This document shows, one piece after another, positions 36,040 to 49,005 of a stretch of DNA of 64,000 bases (position 1 is the first letter of the stretch; each line of letters starts with the position of its first letter). This stretch comes from Dryas octopetala (taxonomy: Eukaryota; Streptophyta; Magnoliopsida; Rosales; Rosaceae). The translations under genes and the position numbers were made by a program. The notes under the pieces were generated by a model that ran no database searches, was not told the origin of the DNA, and was given only the letters and a program-made list of their open reading frames with translations. The stretch covers positions 3,660,501 through 3,724,500 of the forward strand of contig OY992840.1 in NCBI GenBank assembly GCA_963921425.1. Reading direction: 5' to 3'.

Positions 36040-39000
36040 ATGCAGCATCTTTAAGTTTTTCAAGCATTGAGCCTCTGAATGGCCACAATTTCAAAAAGTG
36101 GAAACAGGATATTGAGATTGTACTAGGCCTGAACGACTTGGATTTGGCATTGAGGGAAGACAAACCACCTGTACTGACAGCTGCCAGCAGCAGAGATGAA
36201 AAGGCTAAGTTTGATAAATGGGAAAAAGCTAACAGAATGTCACTTTTGATCATGAAAAGAAACATGGCAGATATAGTTAAAGGGGGAATTGAGGACAATG
36301 ACACAGCTAAGGGCTATCTTGAGTCTATTGGTGAGAAGTATAAGGAATCTGAAAAGGCTGAGACAAGCAATCTAATGTCTACCCTGACAAATAAGAAATT
36401 TGATGGGACAGGAAGTGTGAGGGAATATATCATGTCTCTTATTGACACTGGGGCTAAGTTGAAAGCTTTGAAAATACCTATTGCAGATGAGTTTATAGTT
36501 CATCAAGTCCTAATGTCTCTGCCACATGAATATGAGCATTTAACTGACATCTACAGTGCTCTTCAAGAAAAATGGAGCCTCAATGATTTGATTGGTAATT
36601 GTGTTAAGGTAGAGGAGAAATTAAAAAAGGGAAAGGCAGTCATGGATGTCAATTTCATGCATAAGGCTAATGGTGGAAGGAAAGGATTCAAAAACAACAA
36701 AAAGAATTTTCAGCCAAGATCAAAAGGCATAGACCATAGTGCTAACAGTTCCAAATCCACTCCTAATGGCCTTAAGGCAGTGAAAACAACAAAATTTAAG
36801 TGTTTTCATTGTCATAAAGTAGGTCATTTTAAGAAGGACTGTGAGAAATGGAAGGCTTGGATGATTAAGAAAGGTAGTTTTCATTGTTTTTACTTGGAAG
36901 TTCATTTAGTTGACTCTCCTATTAATTCTTGGTGGATTGATACAGGCTCACCCATACATATTGCAACTTCTTTGCAGGGTATCACAAGAAGGAGAACACC
37001 AAGGAAGGATGAAGTCATGATTCGAGTAGGCAATGGGATGCAAGTAGCAGTCAAAGCCGTAGGAGCTGTTAGCATTAGATTAGGATCTGGTTTTGTCTTA
37101 GTTTTAGATGAAGTTTTTGTAATCCCATCTTTAAGTAGGAACTTGATTTCAGTGGTTCAATTAGTAAGGAAACATTTTGAATTTACAATCAATAAGAACA
37201 GTTTGGATTTGTTTTATGATTCTACTATTGTTGGTTCTGTTGTGCTAATAAATGATCACTGGAAGTTACAAAGTACTGATACAAAAGATGTTCATATTCT
37301 ATCTGCAAACAAACGAACAAGGGCAAATGAAAGTTCTGCTATCTTATGGCATAAAAGGCTGGCACACATATCCAAAGAAAGGATGAAAATTCTAATCAAA
37401 GAACATGTTATTCCAGACCTTGATTTCTCAGATTTTGGGGATTGTGTTGAATGTATAAAAGGTAAAACCTCTAGTTTTCGAAAGAAAGGTGCAACAAGAA
37501 GCAGTGAGTTACTTGAGATTATTCACACAGACATATGTGGACCTTTTTCGACATCCACCATCTGCAAGAATTCATATTTTATTCTTTTCATTGATGATTT
37601 TTCCAGATTTTGCACTTTGTATTTGATATCCGAAAAATCACAATCTTTAGATGCTTTCAAAATCTTTAGAACAGAAGAAAAACAAATTGGGAAGCAAATC
37701 AAAATTGTTAGGTCTGACAGGGGAGGAGAATTCTATGGAAAATACAGTGAAGCTGGACAACATCTAGGACCTTTTGCAAAGTATTTACAGCAGCATGGCA
37801 TAAAAGCTCAATACACCACACCTGGGACTCCCCAGCAAAATGGTGTTGCTGAAAGGAGAAACAGAACCCTTATGGAAATGGTAAGAAGTATGATGAGCAT
37901 GGCTGGATTGCCTAAGTTTCTATGGGGAGAGGCTTTGAAAACTGCAAACTATGTGTCAAATAGAGCCCCAAGCAAGATCTTGAACAAAACCCCATTCGAA
38001 TTATGGACAGGAAGAAAGCCTAAGCTACTTCATCTGCATGTATGGGGCTGCAAGGCTGAAGCAAAATTGTATAATCCTAAAATAAAGAAGTTGGATTCTA
38101 GAACAACAAGTGGATTTTTCATTGGTTATCCAGAAAAATCAAAAGGATTCAGGTTCTATTGTCCTTCACTTGGTTCAAGAATTGTAGAAACCAACACTGC
38201 AAGGTTTATTGATGAATCAGTCTCATCAAATGAGCATGAATCAGATGGTTTTGAATTAGAGGAACTTTTTGATGACAAACAATTTCAGGATAGGAATTTA
38301 GAATTAAGTTTCTCAATTCCAGATCACACTATTGTTGCATCAAATAATCAGGAAATTTTAACACCACAACAAGATTATGATGTTGAAAATTTTCCTACTG
38401 AAGCTCAAAATCATTTGGCAGCTCAAATAGAAGAAATTCAGGATGTGCAGCAGATTGTGGAGATACCTAGAAGACAGTCTACTAGGCAAAGGAAGTCGGC
38501 CTTGTCAAGTGATTACATACTATATTTGCAAGAAGTTGAATTTGATGTTGGAGAAGAAACTGACCCGAGAAACTACACACATGCAGTAAACAATGCAAAT
38601 TCTAAATAGTGGCTCGATGCAATGGAAGCAGAGATAAGATCGATGTATGAGAATGCAGTGTGGGAATTGACTGAGATACCTCAAGGTTTTAAAGCAGTAG
38701 GTTGTAAGTGGATTTTTAAAACAAAGAAGAACCCTGATGGAAGCATAGAGAGATATAAAGCAAGGTTAGTGGCTAAAGGATTCACACAAAAGGAAGGGAT
38801 TGATTACAATGAGACATTCTCACCTGTATCAAGTAAGGATGCATTTAGAGTCATTATGGCTCTAGTAGCACATTTTGACATGGAGTTGCACCAAATGGAT
38901 GTCAAAACTGCTTTTCTAAATGGAGAGCTTGAAGAAGAAATCTATATGGTTCAACCAGAAGGTTTCATAAAGGAAGGCAATGAACATTTGGCTTGCAAAT

Positions 39001-40161
39001 TAAGAAAATCCATTTATGGACTCAAACAAGCATCAAGACAGTGGTATGTTAAATTTGATTCAATTATCACATCTTTTGGTTTTCAAGAAAATCCATCAGA
39101 TGAATGCATATATCTAAAGTTGAGTGGGAGTGCTTTCATTTTCCTAGTGCTTTATGTGGATGATATCCTACTGGCCAACAGCAACAAGAAACTGTTATTT
39201 GAAACAAAGGTTTTCTTATCAGAAAATTTTGAAATGAAGGATCTTGGAGAGGCTTCGTATGTGTTGGGAATTGAAATCAAGAGAGACAGGAAGAATTTTT
39301 CACTGGCCTTATCACAAGAAGCTTACATTAAAAGAGTACTTAAGAGGTTTGACATGGTAAATTGCAAGCCTGGTGATTCACCAATGTCAAAAGGAGATAA
39401 GTTCAGTAAGAACCAATGCCCCACAAATGATCAAGAGAGATCATTCATGAAAGACAAGCCCTATGCATCACTTGTAGGATCTGTGATGTATGCTCAAATG
39501 TGTACTAGGCCTGATTTGGCTTTTGCTGTAGGAATGTTAGGCAGATATCAAGTTGATCCAGGTCAAGCACACTGGATTGCAGGCAAGAAAGTCCTCAGAT
39601 ATCTACAAAGAACAAAGGGACACATGCTGGTTTACAGGAGGGTTGAAAATCTAGAGCTAATTGGATATTCTGATTCAGATTTTGCAGGGTGTGAAGATAG
39701 CTTGAAGTCAACTACTGGATATGTTTTTGTTTTTGGTGGAGCTGCAATCTGTTGGAAAAGTGTTAAACAAACGTTGATTACAACTTCCACTATGCAGGCA
39801 GAGTATGTGGCAGTCTATGAGGCATCAATTCATGCAATTTGGCTAAAGAATTTCATGTTAGAAACCAAGGTAATAAAAACTATAGCTGATCCCATAAAGA
39901 TATACTGTGACAACAGTAGTGCATGCAGTAAGTTTTTCTAAGAATAGTAAAAGAACATCCAAGTCCAAGCATATTGGAACCAAGTTTCTGTTGGTTAGAG
40001 AAAAAGTGAGAGAAGGTGAGTTACAAATTGAATTTGTTAGTACTCAAGATCAGCTGGCAGATCCTTTTACTAAAGCATTACCAGTGGGAGTTTTCAAAAG
40101 ACATGTCAAAAATATGGGAGTATTTGAAGAATTTGGTGCTGCAATTGAGTGGGAGCCATGA
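36040..40161 (+). pseudogene. Copia gag-pol coding region (fossil, about two breaks)
   Basis: Parts in order: gag from about 36060 (KWKQDIEIVLGLNDLDLAL); CCHC knuckle near 36800-36850 (CFHCHKVGHFKKDC); protease near 36935 (WWIDTGSPIHIA); GAG-pre-integrase at about 37345 (LWHKRLAHISKERM); integrase core to about 38200 (HTDICGPF, TPQQNGVAERRNRTL, FELWTGRKPK); reverse transcriptase at about 38690-39400 (GCKWIFKTKKNPDGS, QMDVKTAFLNGELEEE, LYVDDILLA); RNase H at about 39650-40110 (GYSDSDFAGC, DQLADPFTKALP). Resemblance is to the TNT1-94-like Copia group; the clade is not certain. Confidence 0.9.
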
Positions 40162-40732
40162 GAAGAGTGGGAGTTATTTTCTATGTTTATTACTGGTGCT
40201 GTTTTCTTACAGGTTTAGTGTTATGAATTTTAGAAATTAAGCTATCATAATTTTCAGTTTGTAAACTTGATTTATTAACAATAGAAATTTGTTTTAATTT
40301 TCAGTTTATGTTTTTTCGAAGATGATATGCAAATACAGTTGCATAATCTGGTATAAGCATGCATACCATGAATAATGATTATGCATCACTTTGTCTATCT
40401 ACAACTATCTTATTAAAGAGTTAAGAGTATTGCATCTAGTTTCGCAATACATACATTAGGACCAAGTTTGCAAATTTCAGAATTGCTATCAGCTTTGCAA
40501 ACTCATTCCATTCTTATGTCCAGTAATGACTAAGGTGAGATATAAGTTTGGACATTAATGATTATGAGTTGTTCAGACAACAGTTGTCCGAGTACCTCTC
40601 ATGGTCTAATGTTCAAGGATTTATGTCTTGACTAAGTTGATCTAAGTTAGAGTATGGTTGATCACTCCAGCGCATCTACAGGTTACTTACTAAATTATTA
40701 GTGAATTGGTCGATTGAGAACAATACCAGTCC

Positions 40733-40743
40733 AAGTGGGAGAA
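40733..40743 (+). promoter_or_regulatory. Polypurine tract of the Copia element
   Basis: AAGTGGGAGAA directly before the 3' LTR, the expected place for the plus-strand primer. Confidence 0.8.
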
Positions 40744-41293
40744 TGTAAGATCCTTATGGACTTTGGTATTGTCCTATTTGGATAATCAACTAAATGCTAA
40801 ACTTGAGAAGCAAGTAACAGGAGTTCACACCAATTCAGAACTAGTTCATAATTCATTAGGTATCCTAAACCTATATGAACTAGGATTACTTAGTTGTTTA
40901 TGCTACTAGCTAACAGCTGGACACAATCATAAGCAAGTCTTTATATAGGAGTCTAACTAGGATTGATAAGAGTTACCTTAGTGGGAGGACACTCGGAATC
41001 AAGACCCTATATATAGCACAGGTCCCTGACCACACAGACTGACCTAGCATTCAGCTCACTGCCCTTCTCGTGTGAAGCTCTTCAAGGACTGTGTTGGTTG
41101 GAAGACTGGTGCACTCAGACTAACAGACAAGCACTTGGCGTGCATCTTGTTTGCTGGTTATCCCCTGCAATCACCATGGCATCATCAGGTCAGTAACTTG
41201 TGTTTATTGTGCTTATAGAATAACCATACATTGAACAACTTATTTGTTTGGCTGTGTGTGTGTGTATTTTAGATGTACAAGGATTAACTTACA
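40744..41293 (+). repeat. 3' LTR of the Copia element
   Basis: 550-bp near-identical partner of the 5' LTR, followed directly by the second TGCAC target duplication. Confidence 0.95.
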
Positions 41294-42462
41294 TGCACCA
41301 TATGACTCTTAGATCTAGAAGAGTTTATAAGAGAAATTATTGTGCTGATACATGTTATAAAACTATAGAAAAAGATATAGAGAGACTAAAATGATAAAAA
41401 TATAGTTTTTTATCTAACTTGTCATTTTATATTGGTGAAGCCTCTATTTATAGGCTTATAAGGATAGAAGAGTATTTACAATCATAAATAGTAGGGTACT
41501 AGGGTACAAGCCTCTAATTACAAGTAGTAGTATGAGTCTCCACTACTTCTTTCATACTATATATATCTATACACACACAAATAAAAATTTTACTACTTTT
41601 CTTGCAATATATTACCAAATGATGAATTAGAATTGTTAATTAAATTAATACATCGTTGAGCATATAATCCAAATTTATAGTCTGATAATATAAAATCTTA
41701 TCTAACAAATGAACAGTATCTTAAATGACTTGGTGGTTTATGGTATAGTGCTTAATTATTGCTTAACCAATAACCATTATACCAAATTTGTATAATATAA
41801 AGAGTTCTCTTCTCACATTTTTTCTTAAATAAGATTAAATAAAATCAAGGAACGGCAATTTATGATTCATGATAATGCATGCATATATATATGTATTGGG
41901 GATGCTACAACATGCATCGATAGCCCTTTGAAAGTCTAGTAATTGATACATTAATTGTGAGTGCAATCCACATGCGCATTGAATAATTAAAACAGTTGAA
42001 GCTCCAGTGAGATTTCAGCAGAAGTGGTCATGAATTAATTATAGTTTGTTTTTGAAACTAGAGAAGATCGAGTAGTAAAACATTTAACATTGTACCAAGA
42101 TCAAGAAGTACAGGGAGAGAGATAGATAGAGAGAAGAGATAGTGGGGATTCCCACTTCCCTCCCACTTGCCATGCATTTAGATACATACCTTCATTGATT
42201 GTTTAGATATATATATACCTTGATTGATTGATTCTTCTTCATTGATTTATTTTTTATTCTTCATTCATTATCTTGGCTTTACAAATAAATTAACAATTCC
42301 GAGGTAGTCCACTTAATAATTAATAGTTAATAACAACAACAACTAAATTTCTGCTTGATATGACTGAACGAAAGTGGAGCATTCAATTAACTTAAAATTA
42401 ATTGATAATAAGTAAAAAAGTTTAATTCTTTATAAATTATTGTGTAAGTTATAATTTTTTAA
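41294..42462. other. AT-rich spacer
   Basis: No gene supported. 41300-41500 has minus-strand LTR-like text (inverse of gcctctatttataggct, a TATA-like block) and may be a remnant LTR that the Copia element entered, but no borders were found. Confidence 0.4.
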
Positions 42463-42973
42463 GAGCAAATTACAATTTAGTATCTCAACTTTATATGTTA
42501 TTTTAATTTCATATTCCAACTTTGAAAACTTGTAAAAAAGTACCTCAACTTTCAGTTTGTGTCAAAATAGTACCTCCGTTAGTTTTTCTGTTAAATAAAC
42601 CGTTATCTGCTGATGTGACAGGGGTACTTTCATCTTTTTACCCATATTTAAAAATTAATATTATTGTAAAAACTTTTGAATAAAAAAATTTTCTTAAAAT
42701 AATTAAATTTTTTTTATTTTAATTATTTTAAGAAAATTTTTTAGAAAATTTTTTTATTCAAAATTTTTAAAATATTATTATTTTTTAAATGTTGGTAAAA
42801 AGATGAAAATACCTTTACCACATCAGCAGATAACGGTTTATTTGACAGAAAAACTAACGGAGGTACTATTTTGAAACAAACTGAAAATTGAGATACTTTT
42901 TTGCAAGTTTTCAAAGTTGGGGTACTAAATTGAAACAACATGTAAAGTTGAGGTACTAAATTGTAATTTGCTC
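42463..42973. mobile_element. Mutator-type MITE, nearly full-length hairpin, 10-bp target duplication
   Basis: GAGCAAATTACAATTTAGTA at the left is mirrored by the inverse at the right, and the arms of about 250 bp pair almost to the centre (gtacctccgttagtttttct and its inverse are exact). AATTTTTTAA flanks it at 42453-42462 and 42974-42983, in the 9-11 bp range of Mutator-like elements. Non-coding. Confidence 0.85.
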
Positions 42974-43009
42974 AATTTTTTAATGTAGGACAATATTTCA
43001 TATTTTCAT

Positions 43010-43700
43010 ACGCTCCCACACATGTAGAGTTATTTAAGCCAAACACGTGAACAACTGGGTAATGTGGAGCACGTGTGGTCACTCAACTTAACACACGTGA
43101 GTAAACCTGGCTCTGATATCATGAAAGAAATTCGGTCATATATCTAACCCAAAACCAATTGGCAATAAAAGGAGATAAATGAGCTTGTTCAATAATGTGT
43201 GACCTTGCGTCATGTAAAGTGAGAAAACCCTAAGACAAAATGCAACAGTGAGGGACAACCGGCCTATACAGCTAGCGGGGAAGATGGCACTACTCGCAAA
43301 GACGAATGGTGTAACGACTACCCTGCTTGTAAAGGATGGGAATGAAGGACGGACACCCAACCCACATAGACCAAGGCCAAAACCTCCACCATCTAACGTT
43401 TAACCGGCTTTGAAAGGGATCATCATAGAAGCCCAAAACCTTTATAAGCATTTACACAAGGTTATAATTTATTTTTCATTGTGGGACAATACACACACAT
43501 GGACAACTCATATTAGGTGACGTGGAGTTAATGTGGTCACTCGGCCTAACACACGTAAGTAAATCTACTTTGATACTATGAAGGAAATTGGAATATCTAA
43601 CCTATAACCAATTGATAGTAGGTGGAGAGGCTTAGCCATTATAAACCACTATGTAAGGTTATAATTTTCCAATATAATTTAACTTCACTCTACTTTCTCA
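43010..43700 (-). repeat. Tandem LTR-end / primer-site scraps, inverted relative to 3290-5150
   Basis: Two related pieces (43010-43180 and 43480-43680) share cacgtgtggtcactc/atgtggtcactcgg, acacacgtgagtaaa and accaattg phrases. ggctctgatatcatga near 43110 is the inverse of a decayed primer-binding site. 43180-43420 between them is GC-richer with a 74-residue frame lacking any domain. These belong to the dispersed family of the JmjC intron. Confidence 0.5.
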
Positions 43701-44589
43701 CAATTACTTTGCTTGACATAACATATGATTTACAAATGATCACACATATTTAGAGTTCATTTAAAAATATTTAATTAATATTGTACTCAATGAGAGAGTA
43801 AGTCGTTGATGTTGTAACTTTTAGTTTATGTAATTTAAATAGAATGGCGATTTTAACACTTTAATTTTGTACACTTGCACTTCTAGCTCTTTCGTATTTT
43901 TCTTCCTTTATTTGTTTAATTCAGGCATAAAGACAAGAGAAAATAGTGCAAACGTAAAAAACTGAAGTGTGAAAATCGTCACCCTTTAAATATCTAAGTT
44001 CTTTTAAAATTAGAATAAATAAGTTTGTTTTTCTTAAAAAAAAAAAACACCAATAAAATTCTAGTGTTTAGAGTGTAAATACTAAAAAGTATATAATTAA
44101 TTAGTGGGTACACATGGGATAGATCTTAGGAGGGAATAGCTTTAGTCTGGCATTAATGTGTAAGATAGTTGGGAGTTAAATTTTATGAAATTTAATTAAA
44201 ATAACTTTTTAAAACGAATTTTTAACCTTAAAACTCATTCTAACAATTTATAAGGTATAATTTATTTTTTTATTTATTTATTGTCCATTGATTTTGGCTT
44301 GAGTACTCTATTTTTTCTTAGTATATGACATGAGAGTGATAAAGGGAAAGTAAAGTATTGCCTAACATTTTACAAAGTCTTATATCTCTCCACTCATTAC
44401 TAATTGATTTAGAGTTTAATATTCTAATTTCTTAATTAATTTGTCTTCTATAAAAGAATCTTTGATAATTTCTAATTGATTTTGGTTTTATAGGGTCCGT
44501 TAGATTGTAGGGTTCGACAACTGGAATTGTTGGTATAAAGGACAACCAGTCAAGTAAGTTGAGCTAAAAGTCAAAATTCAAATAAGAGC
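43701..44589. other. AT-rich spacer
   Basis: No gene supported; a further scrap of the LTR-end family lies near 44370-44430 (ctccactcattactaattg). Confidence 0.4.
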
Positions 44590-45466
44590 CAACCCATTGT
44601 ATCTGTAAAAATACAACAAGTGCATCTGTGAAATTAGTACATTTGCACAAAGAAGTGAGTGCATCTGTAAAAATACAACAAGTACATCTACGAAATCAGT
44701 GCAACTGTAAAAATACAACAAGTGCATCTGCAAAATCAGTGCAACTGTAAAAATACAACAAGTGCATCTGTAAAAAATCTAAAAATTGTACTTTACACCA
44801 ACTTTTTAAGTTAAAGTCCTTTACACCAAATTTATTAGTGGTTTGATATTAGGAGATAATTATACTTTTATAATATTGGTTTTCAAGTTTTAGGAAGAAT
44901 ATTTTCGTCAAATAAAAATTGTACCTTTGGCCTCAACACGAGCATGAGATGGCTAGCTCCTGTAGTCAATTAAACCCAAAAGAAAAGAAAAATGAAGCCA
45001 ATCTGATCGATTTGGGGTTTTCCGATTCATTAACAATTGCACCAAACCAAAAACATAGAACTGAACAGCACAACGAAGAGAAGAAGATGGGTACCTGACT
45101 CGACGGAAATGGCTGTCGGAAAATAGAGAACGCCGGCGAGAATGTCGCCGGCTTCTCTCCTTCGAAACGGCGAGCATAGGGGTCGTCAATATCTTCTGAT
45201 GGCACCAGTGGACTCGGGACGACGAGAGGAAGCCATCCATGGTGGTCCGGGACCTTGTCGTCGCCGGAATCGGTGGATCGTCGGCGAGGGAGCTCGGGTC
45301 TGCCTAGACCCGATCCGGTGTCGACGTTTGGTTTCGCGGAGAGTGGAGGGCAGGGAGAGGAAGAGGGAGGAGAGGTGAGCGTGATGGGACTAGTATCGCC
45401 GGCAACCGTCGCCATGCGCTGGTGACAGGGGCGGCGAAGGTGAGTTCTTGCTGGCAGGGGAGAGAC

Positions 45467-45559
<93 letters not shown>

Positions 45560-45762
45560 AATGATAAATGAAATTTCAGATCTGATTTTCAATAGCCAAG
45601 GGTTATAATCGGAATTTTCAAAATAGAGGGGGTCAAATCTAGCTGGATATAGGTTGATTAGGGGGTTTTGAGAGAGGTTAAGTTTATAATAGGGGGTTTT
45701 GGGAGATGTTGATTTAGGGTAGGGGTTATGAGAGAACCTAGCTCTAAATTGGGGGTTTTAAA
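44590..45762 (-). mobile_element. Unclassified GC-cored element D, relative of element C
   Basis: Read on the minus strand it starts with AAACCCCC-type words (45762 inward), a long (CT)n run ((GA)n on plus, 45470-45556, about 86 bp), then a GC-rich block homologous to element C (GGCGACGGTTGCCGGCGA; ccatttccgtcgagtcagg). It ends with a tandem array of about 40-bp units around caactgtaaaaatacaacaa (44600-44775). The left border is approximate. Frames in the GC block carry no recognised domain. Confidence 0.55.
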
Positions 45763-46803
45763 TAGTTTACATATAAGCAAGTGATGGCTAAAAAAATTAA
45801 TAAAAAAGTGATGGCCAAAAAAATTAATAAGCAAGTGATTATTATTTATGAAGTGATTAATTATTACATATACAAACAAATTAGGCTGAGACACATACAG
45901 CTTAAAACTAATACAACTTAAATTTAATCAATGTACTTTACTCTAATATTCAATTGCCGGCTGAACTACTAACAAATTTAATCAGCCAAAATAATTTCAA
46001 ATTTAATTGCACGTGAGCTAATGATTTTGTCATGTTATTGTTACCTAACTATCTCATGGAAGTCATATAATTCTTCGTAGAAGTACTTTCAAAAAGTGCT
46101 TAGGTTGTTGCTTAAACCTTAAGCAATGGTTGTTGACTTGACCTTCAACAAACAAGACATACAAGTCAAAAAAAAAAAAAAAACATAAGCATATTTTTTG
46201 TGACGAAAACATTGTTCTAGTATTCACAATGCATGTACCCACACACACATTTATATGTGTGTATATTTTTCTCTATTTTCTTGCTGCCTCAACACGCAGT
46301 CGTTTTCTTTGAATTCATATTCCCAAGTCATTGAATAGTCAATGAAAAATTTCACTTATAATTTTGAAAAGACTTTTTTTCTTGTATGTGTGTTGCATAT
46401 GGTATATTAATTTAATTAATTGGCATTCGCAGCCCAAATATGGGGTACCAAACAAACATGCTGGCATAAATTTCTTCGAAATTACTCTTTTTAGCAAGTA
46501 ACAATCCATATTTAATGCAGTATATATGTCTATAACACATTGTTTATATAATTGCTATTAATATTGATATTTTACATATATTTTCTTAACTCCTTTTGTA
46601 TTTTAAAAAATCCCATATTTAATACCTGCTGACATTCCAACAGGTATTTTCGAAACCTAGTGCTTTTGCACAAAACTGTAGGGATGAAAGTTAGTTTGCC
46701 TAGTTATGAAAAATGGCTTTTGGTTTTAATGGGTAGATATCATATTTTACCTTGATATCCTTGTTACGAAGTTTAGCCAACTTTGAGTTGAGGACTGTAG
46801 TAA
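45763..46803. other. AT-rich spacer
   Basis: No gene supported. A short duplicated phrase (gtgatggctaaaaaaattaa / gtgatggccaaaaaaatta) lies at 45782-45830. Confidence 0.45.
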
Positions 46804-47906
46804 GTACATTGCTAAAGGCAAAAGGCAAGGCTAAAGGCAAGATTTAGCTATTGTCTTGGCCGAATAAACAAATTTGTACATTGCTAAAAGTTAAAAGCAA
46901 AAGATAGATATTTAATTTATTAAGTGTATTTATATATATTCTTATAAATTAATATATTTTAATAATTATACCATTGTAATTATTTTAATGAGATCTTTAA
47001 TATGAGTATAATATTGAATATATTTAAATATTATTATTTTAATATCCATTTAAATTTTTTTATCAACTATATATATTTTCTCATTTACCTCATCATCTAC
47101 CTCATTCATCATCCACCTCCTCATCTACCTCACATCTTCAACTCTATAAATACAACCACACTACACACTCTTCATTCACAACTATCATTTTCAACTCAAC
47201 TCTCATTTCTCATCTATTTGTTACCTCATCCAAAACACCATCTCCAACAACCATGGATCCCAATTTCCCAATGGCCCCCAATTTCCCCATGAATCCCAAT
47301 TTTTCCAATTATCCCATGACCTCCATTGTACCTTTTGACGGATCGAGTGATGAGGAGGATACCAACTTGACAAATTTCATGGTTTTGTGGACTGAAATGG
47401 AGGAAGCAAGCTCAAGCCAAGGGCGTTCGAAAGAGAAGAAAAAATGTAAAAAAATGTAAAAAAAATAAAATAGCAGTGTGCAATATGAAGAAGCAACAGT
47501 CTCTAATCATTGGTGCTAAGTGTACATTGGTGGTTGGTGGGAATTTAAAAATAAAATAAAGCAGCTGCTACTCACCATGTGAAGTGGGCCAGCAGCGGTA
47601 GGTGTCACGCATTCATTGGTGCTGCTGCTGGTCTTGTCCCCTACAAGAAGACAACATCTTCTCTTCTCTACAATCGCGCGCCGACACGTGGACTCCACTA
47701 TCTCACCATCAACTTTTCTCTTTTGTGGGCTCCACTTGGCTTGGCAAAGCAAAAGGCAATAGCAAGATTTTGGGCCAAATTTAGCCTAAAAGTTTTCCAT
47801 GGCAAGAATTGCCTTACATTTGGCCCAGCAATATAGAGGTTTTTTCATATTTTGGGCTAAATCTTGTCTTTAGTCTTGCATTTAGCCTAGCAATGTAAAT
47901 GTTCTA
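46804..47906 (+). mobile_element. PIF/Harbinger-type non-autonomous element, TAA target duplication
   Basis: TAA flanks both ends (46801-46803, 47907-47909), the 3-bp target of PIF/Harbinger elements. Ends are inverted and degenerate: GTACATTGCTAAAGGC and, on the other strand, GAACATTTACATTGCTAGGC, with inner words caagatttagc on both arms. A second copy of the end word (gtacattgctaaaag) lies inside the left arm near 46875, suggesting duplication or nesting. The only coding trace is the short frame in the next entry. Confidence 0.65.
47253..47459 (+). pseudogene. Leader-like fragment in the Harbinger-type element
   Basis: A 68-residue frame starts MDPNFPMAPNFPMNPNFSN, with a four-fold NFP repeat, then an acidic SSDEEDTNL stretch and a basic KEKKKCKKM end. 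The acidic N-terminal style resembles starts of plant HARBI1-like transposase genes, but no DDE catalytic region follows. Most likely a leftover of an autonomous parent. Confidence 0.4.
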
Positions 47907-48244
47907 AGGAATTTGAATCGGTGCAATTGGAGGTGGTTTTAGAGAGTTTTGGAGAGTTATTGTAAGTAGGTACGTGGGTTTGCAGTTGCAGTAGAGAATT
48001 TTGTAATTAATTCTTGTATGAATTCAGCTATTTTCTAAGGAAGTAAAGGTTGAAGAGTCGATTGGGCTAATTAGGACACTTGGGCCTTAGGATGTTATTG
48101 CGTTCTGTGTTATTGGACTAGTGACAATGGCAATGGTGTAATTAACTTGAGGTGGAGTGCTTTTATCAAATTCAAATGGGTCAATTTGAATTTTGGTTAA
48201 GAAAGTCAGTGGTCGTGCCCTGTTAGTTAACAGACCCCAAGGTC

Positions 48245-48410
48245 TTAATCTATCTATCTATCTTCTATCTATATATATAATATATATATCTAGATAGAAG
48301 ATAGATATAGATAATATAATAATATAATATATTATAATAATATAATATAATATAGACTAATGCTTTATATATATATTATATTATATTATATTATATATAT
48401 ATATATAAAG
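48245..48410. repeat. AT-rich microsatellite at Helitron 1 left edge
   Basis: (ATCT)n passes into mixed ATATA/TATTA repeats, partly self-complementary (tctatctatatatataatat and inverse). It obscures the exact 5' TC terminus expected for the adjacent Helitron. Confidence 0.75.
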
Positions 48411-48831
48411 CAAAGGCTCTTTAGGTGAAATTTTCAAATGACCCACAAATACCCATGGTTGGAGTAATTTGTTATAACTTATAACATATATACCATTTTT
48501 ATTTAAGAGGGATAAATAAGTAAATTAACCAAACAATCACTATTATAATTAAATGAATTAAGGAACAGAAAAACCATCATGTCCACGTCTCTTTGTTCTA
48601 GGAAGCAGATAAAAAAACCATCACAACCACGTCTTTCTCTTATGAGAAGCAGATAAAACGGTTGTTCCTCCTTCTCCGCTCCCTCTTTTTCTACATATGC
48701 GGTGGCGGGTTACCAATGAGAAGAGGGGACAACTTCTTTCTCCCTTGCCTTGCTCAATTGTAAACTTTTGCTTTGCACAACACCTGTTCGACAAAATTGC
48801 TCAGACAAAGTGAGAGAGAAGCTGAATAGAG

Positions 48832-49005
48832 ATGGGTGGCAGGAGGCTGAAAATGTGCTATGGCCTCAGCATCGACCACTGCGACCCTGTGCTGGTGGCC
48901 CAGAAGGTTTGCGCTGGCGTCTACAATGGCGTAACCACCATCTAGCTAGACCAATTGGTCGTCGAAACCCCTGCTGCTATGACGGCCAATCACCTTGACT
49001 GCACC
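48832..49005 (+). pseudogene. Captured fragment: ribonucleotide reductase large subunit (RNR1), N-terminal ATP-cone region
   Basis: Frame from ATG 48832 reads RRLKMCYGLSIDHCDPVLVA, then QKVCAGVYNGVTT, a TAG at 48943, LDQLVVETPAAMTANHLD. I recognise the N-terminal ATP-cone of eukaryotic ribonucleotide reductase large subunit (family: YGL.S.DHCDPV, QKVCAGVY.GVTT, LDELAAETAA). The true start is upstream in intact genes; catalytic regions are absent. The in-frame TAG shows it is not functional. The active gene makes dNTPs in the cytosol. Confidence 0.85.

Larger units (their letters stand above)
34706..41293 (+). mobile_element. Young, nearly whole Ty1/Copia retrotransposon, target duplication TGCAC
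   Basis: The 6588-bp element has LTRs of 551 and 550 bp beginning TGTAAGATCC and ending TTACA, flanked by TGCAC (34701-34705 and 41294-41298). Internal order is Copia-type: gag, zinc knuckle, protease, integrase, reverse transcriptase, RNase H. The LTRs differ by about two substitutions and two small length changes, so at commonly used plant rates insertion is well under a million years old. It looks nearly whole, with about two breaks in the coding region. It sits in sense orientation 1.7 kb downstream of ROPGEF14. Confidence 0.95.

Noticed and set aside
43136-43360. 74-residue minus-strand frame
   Set aside because: Sits inside LTR-derived scraps and has no recognisable similarity.
44966-45592. 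208-residue minus-strand frame starting with a long Ser-Leu run
   Set aside because: The start is only the translated (CT)n microsatellite; the rest is the GC block shared with element C.
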